A DNA stretch of 64,000 nucleotides. Origin: Streptomyces cellulosae (GTDB taxonomy: Bacteria; Actinomycetota; Actinomycetes; Streptomycetales; Streptomycetaceae). The notes beneath the pieces are model-generated. The model saw nothing but the letters and a program-made list of their open reading frames with translations. It did not search any database and was not told where the DNA came from. Of this stretch, positions 10,303 through 20,000 are shown piece after piece (within the stretch, counting starts at the first letter, position 1; each line of letters begins with the position of its first letter). A program made the translations under genes and the position numbers. The DNA is taken from positions 496,001 through 560,000 of the forward strand of contig NZ_JOEV01000002.1 in assembly GCF_000721105.1 (NCBI RefSeq). Reading direction: 5' to 3'.

Positions 10303-11424
10303 ATGCGGGGCATGGCCGACATCCAGGGCACGTACGACGATCTGTTCACGGCAGTGCCGAACGCACTGTCCGACCTGCTGGACGCCCAGGACGTGGGGGG
10401 CTCGGTCGCCGTCTTCGTCGACGGCGAGCCGGTGGTGGACGTGTGGGGCGGCTTCGCGGACGCGGACCGTACGGTGCCGTGGCAGCGCGACACGATCGTC
10501 AACGTCTACTCCGTGACCAAGACCATGACGGCCCTGTGCGCCCTGATCCTGATCGACCGCGGCGAACTCGACCCGGACGCGCCCGTCGCCCGGTACTGGC
10601 CCGAGTTCGCCGTCGCCGGCAAGGAGAAGGTGCTGGTGAGGCACGTGCTCTCGCACACCGCGGGGCTGCCCGATTTCGACGGACCGCTGATCGTGGCGGA
10701 CCTCTACGACTGGCCGTCCGTCACGGCACGCCTCGCCGCTCAGACGCCCCGGTGGGAGCCGGGCACGGCGGCCGGCTACCACTCGCTCACCCAGGGTTTC
10801 CTGCTGGGCGAGGTCGTCCGCCGGATCACCGGCCGGGGCGTCGGGGAGTTCCTCGCCGAGGAGGTCACCGGTCCGTTGGGCGCGGACTTCCACATCGGAC
10901 TGGCGGCCGAGCACGACCACCGGGTCGCGCCCACGGTGCCACCGCCGTCGCGGGACGAGGACTACACCGCGAGAGCGCCGGGCAAGAACCCGGCTCCCGA
11001 GGCCGGACAGGGCCTGAGGGTCCGCGACGGCAACAGCGTGGCCTGGCGCCGCGCCGAGATCCCCGCGGCGAGCGGCTTCGGCAATGCCCGCTCGGTCGCG
11101 CTCGTGCAGTCGGTCGTGGCGTGCGGGGGAACCCTGCGCGGGGTGCGGCTGCTGTCGGCGGCGGGCTGCGAACGCGCGTGGCAGGAGCAGTTCGCGGGGG
11201 AGGACCGTTCCCTCGGCATGCCGGTGCGCTGGGGCCTGGGGTACGGCCTGTTCGGCACCACCTACGGCTGGGGCGGCTGGGGCGGTTCGCTCGTCGTGAT
11301 CGAGCCCGATTCCCGGATGGCGGTGGCGTACGTGACCAACCAGATGCGCGAACCGGAGAGCGACACCCGGGGGCTGGATCTGGTGATGGCCGCCTACGAC
11401 GGACTCCAGGGCCTGCGCGCATGA
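10303..11424 (+). CDS. Serine hydrolase of the beta-lactamase/EstB esterase family
   Basis: The 373-residue protein has the class C beta-lactamase fold motifs: the nucleophile in SVTK (S70, K73) and the tyrosine element YHS (Y159), with HVLSHTAGLP between them as in esterases of family VIII. No signal peptide is visible, so it is probably a cytoplasmic esterase or peptidase and not a secreted antibiotic-degrading enzyme. An alternative ATG at 10312 would shorten it by three residues. It stands alone on the plus strand, 21 bp before a P-loop kinase gene that may share its transcript. Confidence 0.8.
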   Translation: MRGMADIQGTYDDLFTAVPNALSDLLDAQDVGGSVAVFVDGEPVVDVWGGFADADRTVPWQRDTIVNVYSVTKTMTALCALILIDRGELDPDAPVARYWPEFAVAGKEKVLVRHVLSHTAGLPDFDGPLIVADLYDWPSVTARLAAQTPRWEPGTAAGYHSLTQGFLLGEVVRRITGRGVGEFLAEEVTGPLGADFHIGLAAEHDHRVAPTVPPPSRDEDYTARAPGKNPAPEAGQGLRVRDGNSVAWRRAEIPAASGFGNARSVALVQSVVACGGTLRGVRLLSAAGCERAWQEQFAGEDRSLGMPVRWGLGYGLFGTTYGWGGWGGSLVVIEPDSRMAVAYVTNQMREPESDTRGLDLVMAAYDGLQGLRA

Positions 11425-11445
11425 GGTGTCAGTAGGGTCGTGGGC

Positions 11446-12072
11446 ATGGACGACGTGCGGGTGGTGCTGATCGGCGGGACGTCGAATGTCGGCAAGTCGA
11501 CCGTCGCCCGGGCGGTGGCGGAACGGCTCGGGTTCGCGTACCGGCCGACGGACCTGCTGGCCCGGCATCCCGGCCGGCCCTGGCGGACGCCGGAGCGGGA
11601 GGTGCCGCCGCACGTCGCCGAGCACTACCGGTCCCTCGACGTCGAGGAACTGATCGAGTCGGTCCTCGATCACTACGAGCGACTGTGGCCCCGCATCGAG
11701 GACCTGATCATGCTCCACGCAGCCGGTCCCGGAACCGCGACCGCGACCGGTTCCGGAACAGGCTTGGTCCTGGAGGGATCTGCCCTCTGGCCCTCCCGGG
11801 TCGCCGAATTGACGGTCCCACGGGCGGCGGCCGTCTGGCTCACCGCCGACCCCGCCGTCGTACGCGAGCGGGTGCACAGTGCCGGCCACTACGCGACCGC
11901 GACGCCGGAGGAACGGCATCTGATGGACAAGTTCCTTGCCCGCACGGAGCGTTACCAGACCCTCATGACCCAGTCCGTCGACCGCCTGGGCCTGCACCGC
12001 ATCGACGCGGGCGGTGGACGGTCGGTCGCGGAGCTGGCGGACGCGGTGCTGGCGGCCACGGCGCGCCGATGA
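11446..12072 (+). CDS. P-loop nucleotide-binding kinase-like protein
   Basis: The 208-residue protein begins with a Walker A motif, GGTSNVGKST, within the first 20 residues, and resembles small-molecule kinases such as 2-phosphoglycerate or shikimate kinase-like proteins. A LVLEGSALWPS segment may be the Walker B/substrate region. A threonine/alanine/glycine-rich stretch (GTATATGSGTG) looks like a slipped repeat insertion in a loop. A GTG six bases upstream (11440) is an alternative start. The substrate is unknown. It lies just downstream of the esterase gene on the same strand. Confidence 0.6.
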   Translation: MDDVRVVLIGGTSNVGKSTVARAVAERLGFAYRPTDLLARHPGRPWRTPEREVPPHVAEHYRSLDVEELIESVLDHYERLWPRIEDLIMLHAAGPGTATATGSGTGLVLEGSALWPSRVAELTVPRAAAVWLTADPAVVRERVHSAGHYATATPEERHLMDKFLARTERYQTLMTQSVDRLGLHRIDAGGGRSVAELADAVLAATARR

Positions 12073-12222
12073 CGCCAGGCAATGGAGAGTCGGTGCGCGG
12101 AGAAAATTCCGTGCTCCACCCCTCCCCGGCCCCCTACACTCACCACGGATCACGCGCCGCCCCCGCACAGGGGCCGGGCCGCGTGTGTGCTGACAAGGCA
12201 GACCAGTGAGGGGAGACCGGCC

Positions 12223-12339
12223 GTGTGCTACCGCACCGCTGTCGTCGTTCCCCGGTCGCTTCGCGAGGTGCTCCTCGTGTCTTCGTCCGTCCGGTGCCCG
12301 CTGCGCGGCCGGTACCGGATGCCCATGACGACCTCCTGA
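12223..12339 (+). CDS. Candidate leader peptide upstream of the EF-G paralogue
   Basis: A GTG at 12223 lies 6 nt behind GAGGGGAGA, a much better ribosome site than most in this window. It opens a 38-codon frame (MCYRTAVVVPRSLREVLL...) ending in TGA at 12339, 120 bp before the EF-G-like gene. The 387-bp region 12073-12459 contains no other gene. Peptides of this size precede some ribosome-acting factors and control them by attenuation; whether this one is translated is inference. Confidence 0.35.
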   Translation: MCYRTAVVVPRSLREVLLVSSSVRCPLRGRYRMPMTTS

Positions 12340-12356
12340 TCAGCACGCTCAACTCT

Positions 12357-12387
12357 CGCGTCCACGCGTCCACGCGTCCACGCGTCC
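12357..12387. repeat. 8-bp tandem repeat CGCGTCCA, four copies
   Basis: Units begin at 12357, 12365, 12373 and 12381 (the last lacks its final A). They sit in the leader region between the small frame and the EF-G-like start. Confidence 0.8.
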
Positions 12388-12459
12388 GGTCGAGGTGCCC
12401 TCGAGGCAGTCACGGGAATCGCGCCGCCCTGTCACATCTCGTCCGAAAGGCCCTGGGCC

Positions 12460-14523
<2,064 letters not shown>

Positions 14524-14530
14524 CCGACGC

Positions 14531-14566
14531 GGGGCGGCCCCGTCCGTACGCGGGCGGGGCCGCCCC
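14531..14566. terminator. Bidirectional terminator between convergent genes
   Basis: GGGGCGGCCCCG (14531-14542) pairs perfectly with CGGGGCCGCCCC (14555-14566). It sits between the EF-G-like gene and the convergent SCO5389-family gene. Confidence 0.7.
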
Positions 14567-14624
14567 CCCGGGTCACCCCGGATTTACGGGCCCAGGGCCG
14601 GGCCCCCATCCCGCGGATCGCGCG

Positions 14625-15017
14625 TCAGCAGTCCCTGAACTCCGGCGACTGGTTCAGCACCTGCGACCGCACCGACGTGAAACGCCCGTACGTCTCACCG
14701 TCGCGGGCCGCCGGCCGGAACGCCGCCACCCGGTGGCAGTTCTGGAAGGCGAGGGCGATGCCGAAGTGGCGTTCCAGGCTGGTGCGGATGGCGTCGCTGG
14801 CCAACGCCCGGAGCAGCTGGCCGCGTTCCCTCTCGGACGGCGGAGGGGTCCGGTTGTCGGTGAACTCGGCGGTGGTGCCCTTGAGTTCGGTGGCCAGGGA
14901 GGCGATCAGGTCGTAGGCGTAGGGGAGGGACGTGCGGACGGTGTGCACGAAGTCCTCCTCGCGGATGTCACCGTGCTCGGCTTCGGCGAGGAGCTGGGGG
15001 GAGACGTCGAGAGACAT
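14625..15017 (-). CDS. SCO5389-family conserved actinomycete protein
   Basis: This 130-residue protein has the recognisable actinomycete family pattern: MSLDVSPQLL at the start, VRTSLPYAYDLI, DNRTPPP, GQLLRALASDAIR, FQNCHRVA and the ending LNQSPEFRDC. No catalytic motif or membrane segment is seen and the molecular role is unknown. It lies 46 bp downstream of a MinD/CooC-like ATPase gene on the same strand, so both are probably transcribed from the promoter upstream of that gene. Confidence 0.75.
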   Translation of the reverse strand: MSLDVSPQLLAEAEHGDIREEDFVHTVRTSLPYAYDLIASLATELKGTTAEFTDNRTPPPSERERGQLLRALASDAIRTSLERHFGIALAFQNCHRVAAFRPAARDGETYGRFTSVRSQVLNQSPEFRDC

Positions 15018-15063
15018 GAGCTGCGTTCCTGTTCAGTGGTCGTGAGGGAGGAGCTGGAAAGGG

Positions 15064-16026
15064 TCAGGGGCAGGCGAGGGCGGCCGGCCCCGGTACGAAG
15101 TCCGGGTCCACCTGTGCGGACAGGTCGTGGCCCGTCGTCTCGTTCGCCCAGGAGCGTGCGTTGCGCAGGTGGAACTCGACGGCGTGGCGGTGGAGGGTCG
15201 TCCAGTCGCGGGGGGCGGCGTCGACGGTCTCGCGCAGGATGTTCAGGGCATGCCGGTTGGCGGGCTCCAGGGTGTCCAGGCCGGTGTCCGCGCGGCCCTG
15301 TTCGGCCGAGCGGACCCAGGGGGAGTGGACGAGATGGGTGAGGAGGTCGTCGCCGACCTGTTCCTTCAGGAAGAGGAGGTCGTCCTCGCCGGTCACCTTG
15401 TTGCCGACGACGGCGATCCGGATGCCGAACTCCCGGGCGTGGTCCCGGTACTGGCGGTAGACCGAGACGCCCTTCCGGGTCGGTTCCGCGACCAGGAAGG
15501 TGATGTCGAAGCGGGTGAACAGGCCCGAGGCGAACGCGTCCGCGCCGGCTGTCATGTCGACGACGACGTACTCGCCGGGGCCGTCCACCAGATGGTTGAG
15601 GTAGAGCTCCACGCCGCCGAGCTTGGAGTGGTAGCAGGCCACGCCCAGGTCGCTCTCGTCGAACGCGCCCGTCACCATCAGCCCTACGTCGCCCACGCGC
15701 CGGACGTGGCGTGCGTGGAGTTCGTCGTCACCGAGCAGGCGGAGCAGGCGTGAACCCCGGCCGGGGGGTGTTGTCTTGATCATCGCCTCGCGGGAGGCGA
15801 TGCGTGGGTTGGTGCCGCGCAGGTAGTCCTTGATGTCGTCGACGTGAGTGCCCAGGGCAGGGGCGCCCCACGGGCCGTCGTCGTGGCCGAGCGCCTCGGC
15901 CAGGTGCTGGTTGATGTCGCCGTCGACGGCGAGGACCGGCGCGCCGGAGCGCGCCAGATGCCGGGAGAAGAGCGCCGACAGGGTGGTCTTGCCGCTGCCG
16001 CCCTTGCCGACGAACGCGATCCGCAC
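15064..16026 (-). CDS. MinD/CooC-type P-loop ATPase
   Basis: The GTG at 16026 follows GGAGGG closely. The 320-residue protein has a deviant Walker A, GKGGSGKTT (7-15), with the signature first lysine of the MinD/ArsA/CooC class, then AVDGDINQHLAEALG as switch I and VVVDMTAGADAF (about 155-166) as switch II/Walker B. CooC-like members load metals into enzymes; others partition protein complexes. No transmembrane region is seen. Its promoter carries a Zur-like operator just after the predicted transcription start, which would fit a zinc-responsive metal-handling role, but this is inference. Confidence 0.7.
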   Translation of the reverse strand: MRIAFVGKGGSGKTTLSALFSRHLARSGAPVLAVDGDINQHLAEALGHDDGPWGAPALGTHVDDIKDYLRGTNPRIASREAMIKTTPPGRGSRLLRLLGDDELHARHVRRVGDVGLMVTGAFDESDLGVACYHSKLGGVELYLNHLVDGPGEYVVVDMTAGADAFASGLFTRFDITFLVAEPTRKGVSVYRQYRDHAREFGIRIAVVGNKVTGEDDLLFLKEQVGDDLLTHLVHSPWVRSAEQGRADTGLDTLEPANRHALNILRETVDAAPRDWTTLHRHAVEFHLRNARSWANETTGHDLSAQVDPDFVPGPAALACP

Positions 16027-16042
16027 TAGCCCTCCACCTTTT

Positions 16043-16057
16043 TGAAAATGAATGTCA
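16043..16057. promoter_or_regulatory. Zur-like operator
   Basis: TGAAAATGAATGTCA matches 13 of 15 positions of the Streptomyces Zur box as I remember it (TGAAAATGATTTTCA). It lies between the predicted transcription start (about 16060) and the start codon (16026) of the minus-strand ATPase gene, the position expected for a repressor. Confidence 0.45.
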
Positions 16058-16066
16058 TGTGGTTAG

Positions 16067-16096
16067 GTTCTAGGGGTGGCCGGCGGCGGGTGTCAA
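16067..16096 (-). promoter_or_regulatory. Promoter of the MinD/CooC-like gene
   Basis: On the minus strand a consensus TTGACA (16096-16091) is followed after 18 bp by TAGAAC (16072-16067). Transcription would begin near 16060, immediately upstream of the Zur-like box. Confidence 0.55.
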
Positions 16097-16118
16097 ATCG
16101 CCCGGCGGTCGCCGCTCG

Positions 16119-16149
16119 TTGATCACTCCCATGGCTTAATGCATATGAT
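16119..16149 (+). promoter_or_regulatory. Promoter giving a leaderless GNAT transcript
   Basis: TTGATC (16119-16124) and TATGAT (16144-16149) are 19 bp apart. The expected transcription start, about 7 nt after the -10 box, coincides with the GTG at 16156, and no Shine-Dalgarno sequence precedes that codon. The first gene of this operon is therefore probably translated from a leaderless mRNA. Confidence 0.5.
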
Positions 16150-16155
16150 TGGCAA

Positions 16156-16692
16156 GTGCGTGAATACAGCATCAGGACGGCAGGCCCCCACGACCTCGAA
16201 GGTGCGCGAGCGGTGATGCTCGACACCGTCTACCGCGACTTCGGCACCGGCTACGTGCCCCGCTGGCACGCCGACATCATCGATCCGGCCGCCGCCTACC
16301 TCGCCCCGGCCCGCCACACCCTCCTCATCGCCCTCGACCCGGACGACCGGACCGTCGTGGCCACCGCCGCCCTCGACTCCCGCGGCCCCCTCCACCCGCC
16401 GAATCCGCGTGCCGTGGCCGAGCGCTTCCCCTCCGGCGAGACCGCCCAGCTGCGCCGGGTGTACGTCCGCCCCGAGCACCGCAGGCGTGGGCTCGCCCGG
16501 CGGCTGGTCGACGAGTTGCTCGCCTTCGCGGACGCGGACGGCGGCTACCGGTCCGTCTATCTGCACACCGACCCGGCCGTACCGGGCGCCGAGGCCTTCT
16601 GGCGGTCCCTCGGCAAGGTCGTGCACGACGAGCGCGGGGAACCCGGCGGCGACAACAGGACCGTCCACTTCGAGATACCGATCGGACGGTGA
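16156..16692 (+). CDS. GNAT-family N-acetyltransferase
   Basis: The 178-residue protein has the GNAT acetyl-CoA motif A: AQLRRVYVRPEHRRRGLARRLVDELL (given here in parts: LRRVYV, then PEHRRRGLARRL at about 99-118), with an FWRSLGK C-terminal segment. It opens IRTAGPHDLEGARAVM, typical of this family. The substrate is unknown. It starts a tight operon: its TGA overlaps the GTG of the solute-binding protein gene. Coupling to a peptide- or metal-type importer suggests it may acetylate the imported ligand or a precursor, but that is inference. Confidence 0.8.
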   Translation: MREYSIRTAGPHDLEGARAVMLDTVYRDFGTGYVPRWHADIIDPAAAYLAPARHTLLIALDPDDRTVVATAALDSRGPLHPPNPRAVAERFPSGETAQLRRVYVRPEHRRRGLARRLVDELLAFADADGGYRSVYLHTDPAVPGAEAFWRSLGKVVHDERGEPGGDNRTVHFEIPIGR

Positions 16693-18191
16693 CCGACCCC
16701 ATGCGACGCCGTCACCTCCTCGGATCCCTGCTCCTCGCCCCGCTGCTCACCGCCTGCTTCGCCTCCCAAGGCGGCGACGCGGACTCCTCCGGTGACGCCG
16801 ACTCCGGCTCCCGGCTGCGGGTCGCCCTCGCCTTCCCGCCCGCCGAGAACCTCTCGCCGTACGGCGCCGACGCCACCATCCTCAGCCGCCTCGGTGTCAC
16901 CGAGGGCCTGACCGCGCTGGACGCCAACGGCGATGCCACCCCGGCGCTCGCCCGGTCCTGGCGCCGCGAGAACGACCGCACCTGGCTGTTCACCCTGCGC
17001 GAGGCCACCTTCCAGGACGGCTCCGACGTCACCCCCGCCGCGGTCGCCGCCGCCCTCACCCACGCCACCGAGGCCAGGCCCGCGCCCGCCGCCCTGTCCG
17101 GCGTCACGCTCACCGCCGAGGCCGACGGCGGCACCGGCGTACGGGTCACCACCGGCGCCCCCGACCCCGTACTGCCCCTGCGCCTGTCCAGCCCGAGCCT
17201 CGCCGTCCTGTCCGCCAAGGCCTACGACGGCAAGGACCGCGTCGACCCGGCCGGCACCGCCACCGGCCCCTTCGAACTGACGAAGACCGTCGGATCCACG
17301 TCCGCCGCACTCGACCGCTACGACGACTACTGGGGTGGTCGCGCCCAGGCCTCCGGCGTCGACGTGCGCTTCATCGCCGACGGCACCGCTCGGGCGAGCG
17401 CCCTGCGCACCGGCGAGACCGACATCGCCGAAGCCGTACCCGTCGCGCAGGCCGCCACCCTCGACGAGAACACCCGCAAGGAGTCAGCCACCACCCGCAC
17501 CACCAGCCTGCTGCTCAACGCCGCGTCGGGCCCCTTCGAGAACCCGGCGCTGCGCGCCGCCGCCCGCCGGGCCGTCGACTCCTCCGCCCTCGCCCAGGGC
17601 GTCTACGAGGGACACGCCGACCCCGGTGCCGGCGTCTACGGGCCCGCCGTCACCTGGGCCGAGGGCAAGCGGCAGCAGCCGCGAAGGGTGAAGGCCGGCG
17701 ACCCCGACGGTGCGCGGATCACCCTCGCCACCTACGACAACCGGCCCGAACTCCCGGAAGCTGCACAGGTGTTGAAGCAGCAGCTGGAGAAGGCCGGGTT
17801 CCGGGTCACGCTGGAGGTGCGCGAGTACTCGCGGCTGGAGAGCGACGCGCTCAAGGGGAGGTTCGACGCCGTCGTCCTCGCCCGCAACACCCTCGTCGAC
17901 ACCGGCGACCCCCTCGCGGTCCTCGCCGGTGACTACACCTGCGACGGCGGCTTCAACATCGCCCAACTCTGCGATCAGAACGTCGACCGGGCCGTCAGGA
18001 AGGCGGAGACCATCGCCGACACCGGGGAGCGGCAGGACGCGGCCCTGGCCGCCGAGGCCGCCATCCTCGGCACCGACGCCGTCGTCCCGCTGGTCCACCA
18101 GCGCGTCATCACCGGCGTCGGAACCTCGGTCAGCGGCGTGCTCCTCGACCCGTACGAGCGCACCCTCGTCGGCGCCGGCACCCGGCGCTGA
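16689..18191 (+). CDS. ABC transporter substrate-binding lipoprotein (family 5, peptide/nickel type)
   Basis: The GTG overlaps the preceding stop (GTGA); a second candidate start is the ATG at 16701 (MRRRHLLGS). The N-terminus shows a twin-arginine-like RRRHLLG, a hydrophobic stretch and a lipobox LTAC, so the protein is probably a Tat- or Sec-exported lipoprotein on the outer face of the membrane. The 500-residue body is an SBP_bac_5 protein (ARSWRRENDRTWLFTLRE, then DDYWGG). The family binds peptides, nickel or metal-metallophore complexes. The fused permease gene follows after 3 bp. Confidence 0.85.
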   Translation: MTDPMRRRHLLGSLLLAPLLTACFASQGGDADSSGDADSGSRLRVALAFPPAENLSPYGADATILSRLGVTEGLTALDANGDATPALARSWRRENDRTWLFTLREATFQDGSDVTPAAVAAALTHATEARPAPAALSGVTLTAEADGGTGVRVTTGAPDPVLPLRLSSPSLAVLSAKAYDGKDRVDPAGTATGPFELTKTVGSTSAALDRYDDYWGGRAQASGVDVRFIADGTARASALRTGETDIAEAVPVAQAATLDENTRKESATTRTTSLLLNAASGPFENPALRAAARRAVDSSALAQGVYEGHADPGAGVYGPAVTWAEGKRQQPRRVKAGDPDGARITLATYDNRPELPEAAQVLKQQLEKAGFRVTLEVREYSRLESDALKGRFDAVVLARNTLVDTGDPLAVLAGDYTCDGGFNIAQLCDQNVDRAVRKAETIADTGERQDAALAAEAAILGTDAVVPLVHQRVITGVGTSVSGVLLDPYERTLVGAGTRR

Positions 18192-18194
18192 CCC

Positions 18195-20000
18195 GTGGGA
18201 CGACACGTGAGCGCCCTGGTGTGGCGCGCCGTGCTCGCGGCGGCCCTGGTGTGCGGCATCGGCCTGCTGCCCTGGCTGACCCGGACCGATCCGGCGCTGA
18301 CCGTCCTCAAGGCCCGCTCGGCCGACCGCGACCCCGGCCCCGCGGTGCTGGCCGACATACGCGCCGGGCTCGGGCTGGAAAAGGGCCCGTTCGCGCTGCT
18401 CGGGCAGTGGCTCGGCGGGCTGTGGCGCGGGGACGCCGGACGGTCGTGGCTCTCCGGCGACGAGGTCGCCCCCGCTGTGCTGCACGCCCTCGGCGTGTCC
18501 CTGCTGCTGATGGCGGTGGCCCTCGCGGTCGCCGCCGTCACCGCCGCACTGGTCTGCGCCCGCACCCTGTGGCTCGGCGCGCACCGGCGCCTCGACGGCC
18601 GCCGCGCGGGCGGTGGCGGCTCGGCGGTGCTCGCCGCACTGCCCGAGTTCCTCACCGCGTCCGTCCTCGCCACCGTCGTCGGCGTGCAGTGGGGCTGGCT
18701 GCCCGCCCTCGGCTGGTACGGGCCCCAGTGGACCGTGCTGCCCGCGCTCGCCCTCGGTCTGCCCGCCGGCGCCGTCATCGGACGGCTCCTCGACGATCTG
18801 CTGCCCGGCGCCTTCGCCGAACCCTGGGCCCTGGCCGCCGCCGCCCGCGGGCTGCCCGGCCGGCGCATCTCCCGCCAGGCGGTACGCCGCTGCCTGCCCG
18901 GACTCCTCCCCAACCTCGGCCTGTTCGTGGTCGGCCTGACCGGCGGGGCCGTCGCGGTGGAGCAGAGCTTCGACATTCCCGGCCTCGGCCGCACCACCCT
19001 CCAGGCCGCCCTCGCCCAGGACCTGCCCGTGCTCCAGGCCGGCACGCTGGCCCTCGTCCTGCTGGCCGCGGTCACCGCCGCCCTCGCCGCCCTCGCGACG
19101 CGGTGGCTCGTCGGCCCGGCCCTGCGCGACGGCGCGCTGCCCTCCCTTCACCGGCCCTCACCACCGGCCCGCAGGATCCTGCCCCTCGTCCAGGGCGGAC
19201 TGCTGATCGTCGTCGTCGCGCTCGGCCTGCCCCGCGACCCGCTCGCCCTCGACACCGGCGAACGCCTCCGATCTCCTTCCCGGTCCCACCCCTTCGGCAC
19301 CGACGCGCTGGGCCGGGACGTGCTCGCACGGGTCGCCCACGGCGCCCTCGACACCCTGCTGCTCGCCCTCGCGATCGGCGCCGTCACCCTGCTCACCGGT
19401 GTCCTGCTCGGACTGCTGCCCCGCCTGTCGGGACCCCTGGTCGACACGGTCAATGCCGTACCGCCCGTCCTCCTCGCCCTCCTCGTCACCGCCGTCGCCG
19501 GCAGCGGACCCGCCACGCCCGCGCTCGCCGTGGGCGTCGTCGCCTGGGCACCCCTGGCCGCCCACACCTCCGCGCTGCTGCGCCAGGAGCGCGCCGCCCT
19601 CCATGTGACGGCCACCCGGGGCCTGGGCGCGGACCGTTGGTACCTGCTGCGCCACGACCTGCTGCCCGCCGTCCTGCCGCCCGTCGTCCGGCACGCCCTG
19701 CTGCGCCTGCCCGGCATCGCGCTCGCCTTGGCCTCGCTCGCCTTCCTCGGCCTCGGCGCGCAGCCGCCCTCCCCGGAGTGGGGCCTGCTCCTCGCCGAGA
19801 ACCAGCCCTACGCCGAACGCGCCCCCTGGGCCGTCCTCGCCCCCGCCGCCGTCCTCGCCCTGCTCGGGGCGCTCGCGGTGAGCGCGGCGGGTGGGGTGGC
19901 CGGGGGACGGCGGCGACGCGGGCGCGCGGGGCCTCGTACGCCCGCGGCCGCCGCCACCGAAGCACCCGCAGCTTCAAGGGAGTTGGTGAAAACGGGATGA
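18195..20000 (+). CDS. Fused two-domain ABC permease (DppB-DppC type)
   Basis: This 601-residue protein joins both permease halves that are normally separate genes. The first BPD_transp domain (about 70-315) has the EAA-like loop AAAARGLPGRR...LPGLLPN; the second (about 365-575) begins after FGTDALGRD, the typical DppC/OppC start, and has ATRGLGADRWYLLRHDLLPAVLP. The N-terminal membrane helix lies at about 8-28. It would pair with the lipoprotein encoded upstream. No ATPase gene is found in the operon or within the window, so it must borrow one or be incomplete. Its stop overlaps the MFS start (ATGA). Confidence 0.8.
   Translation: MGRHVSALVWRAVLAAALVCGIGLLPWLTRTDPALTVLKARSADRDPGPAVLADIRAGLGLEKGPFALLGQWLGGLWRGDAGRSWLSGDEVAPAVLHALGVSLLLMAVALAVAAVTAALVCARTLWLGAHRRLDGRRAGGGGSAVLAALPEFLTASVLATVVGVQWGWLPALGWYGPQWTVLPALALGLPAGAVIGRLLDDLLPGAFAEPWALAAAARGLPGRRISRQAVRRCLPGLLPNLGLFVVGLTGGAVAVEQSFDIPGLGRTTLQAALAQDLPVLQAGTLALVLLAAVTAALAALATRWLVGPALRDGALPSLHRPSPPARRILPLVQGGLLIVVVALGLPRDPLALDTGERLRSPSRSHPFGTDALGRDVLARVAHGALDTLLLALAIGAVTLLTGVLLGLLPRLSGPLVDTVNAVPPVLLALLVTAVAGSGPATPALAVGVVAWAPLAAHTSALLRQERAALHVTATRGLGADRWYLLRHDLLPAVLPPVVRHALLRLPGIALALASLAFLGLGAQPPSPEWGLLLAENQPYAERAPWAVLAPAAVLALLGALAVSAAGGVAGGRRRRGRAGPRTPAAAATEAPAASRELVKTG

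Noticed and set aside
10303..11424. Antibiotic beta-lactamase
   Set aside because: No signal peptide, and the motifs SVTK and YHS fit EstB-type esterases.
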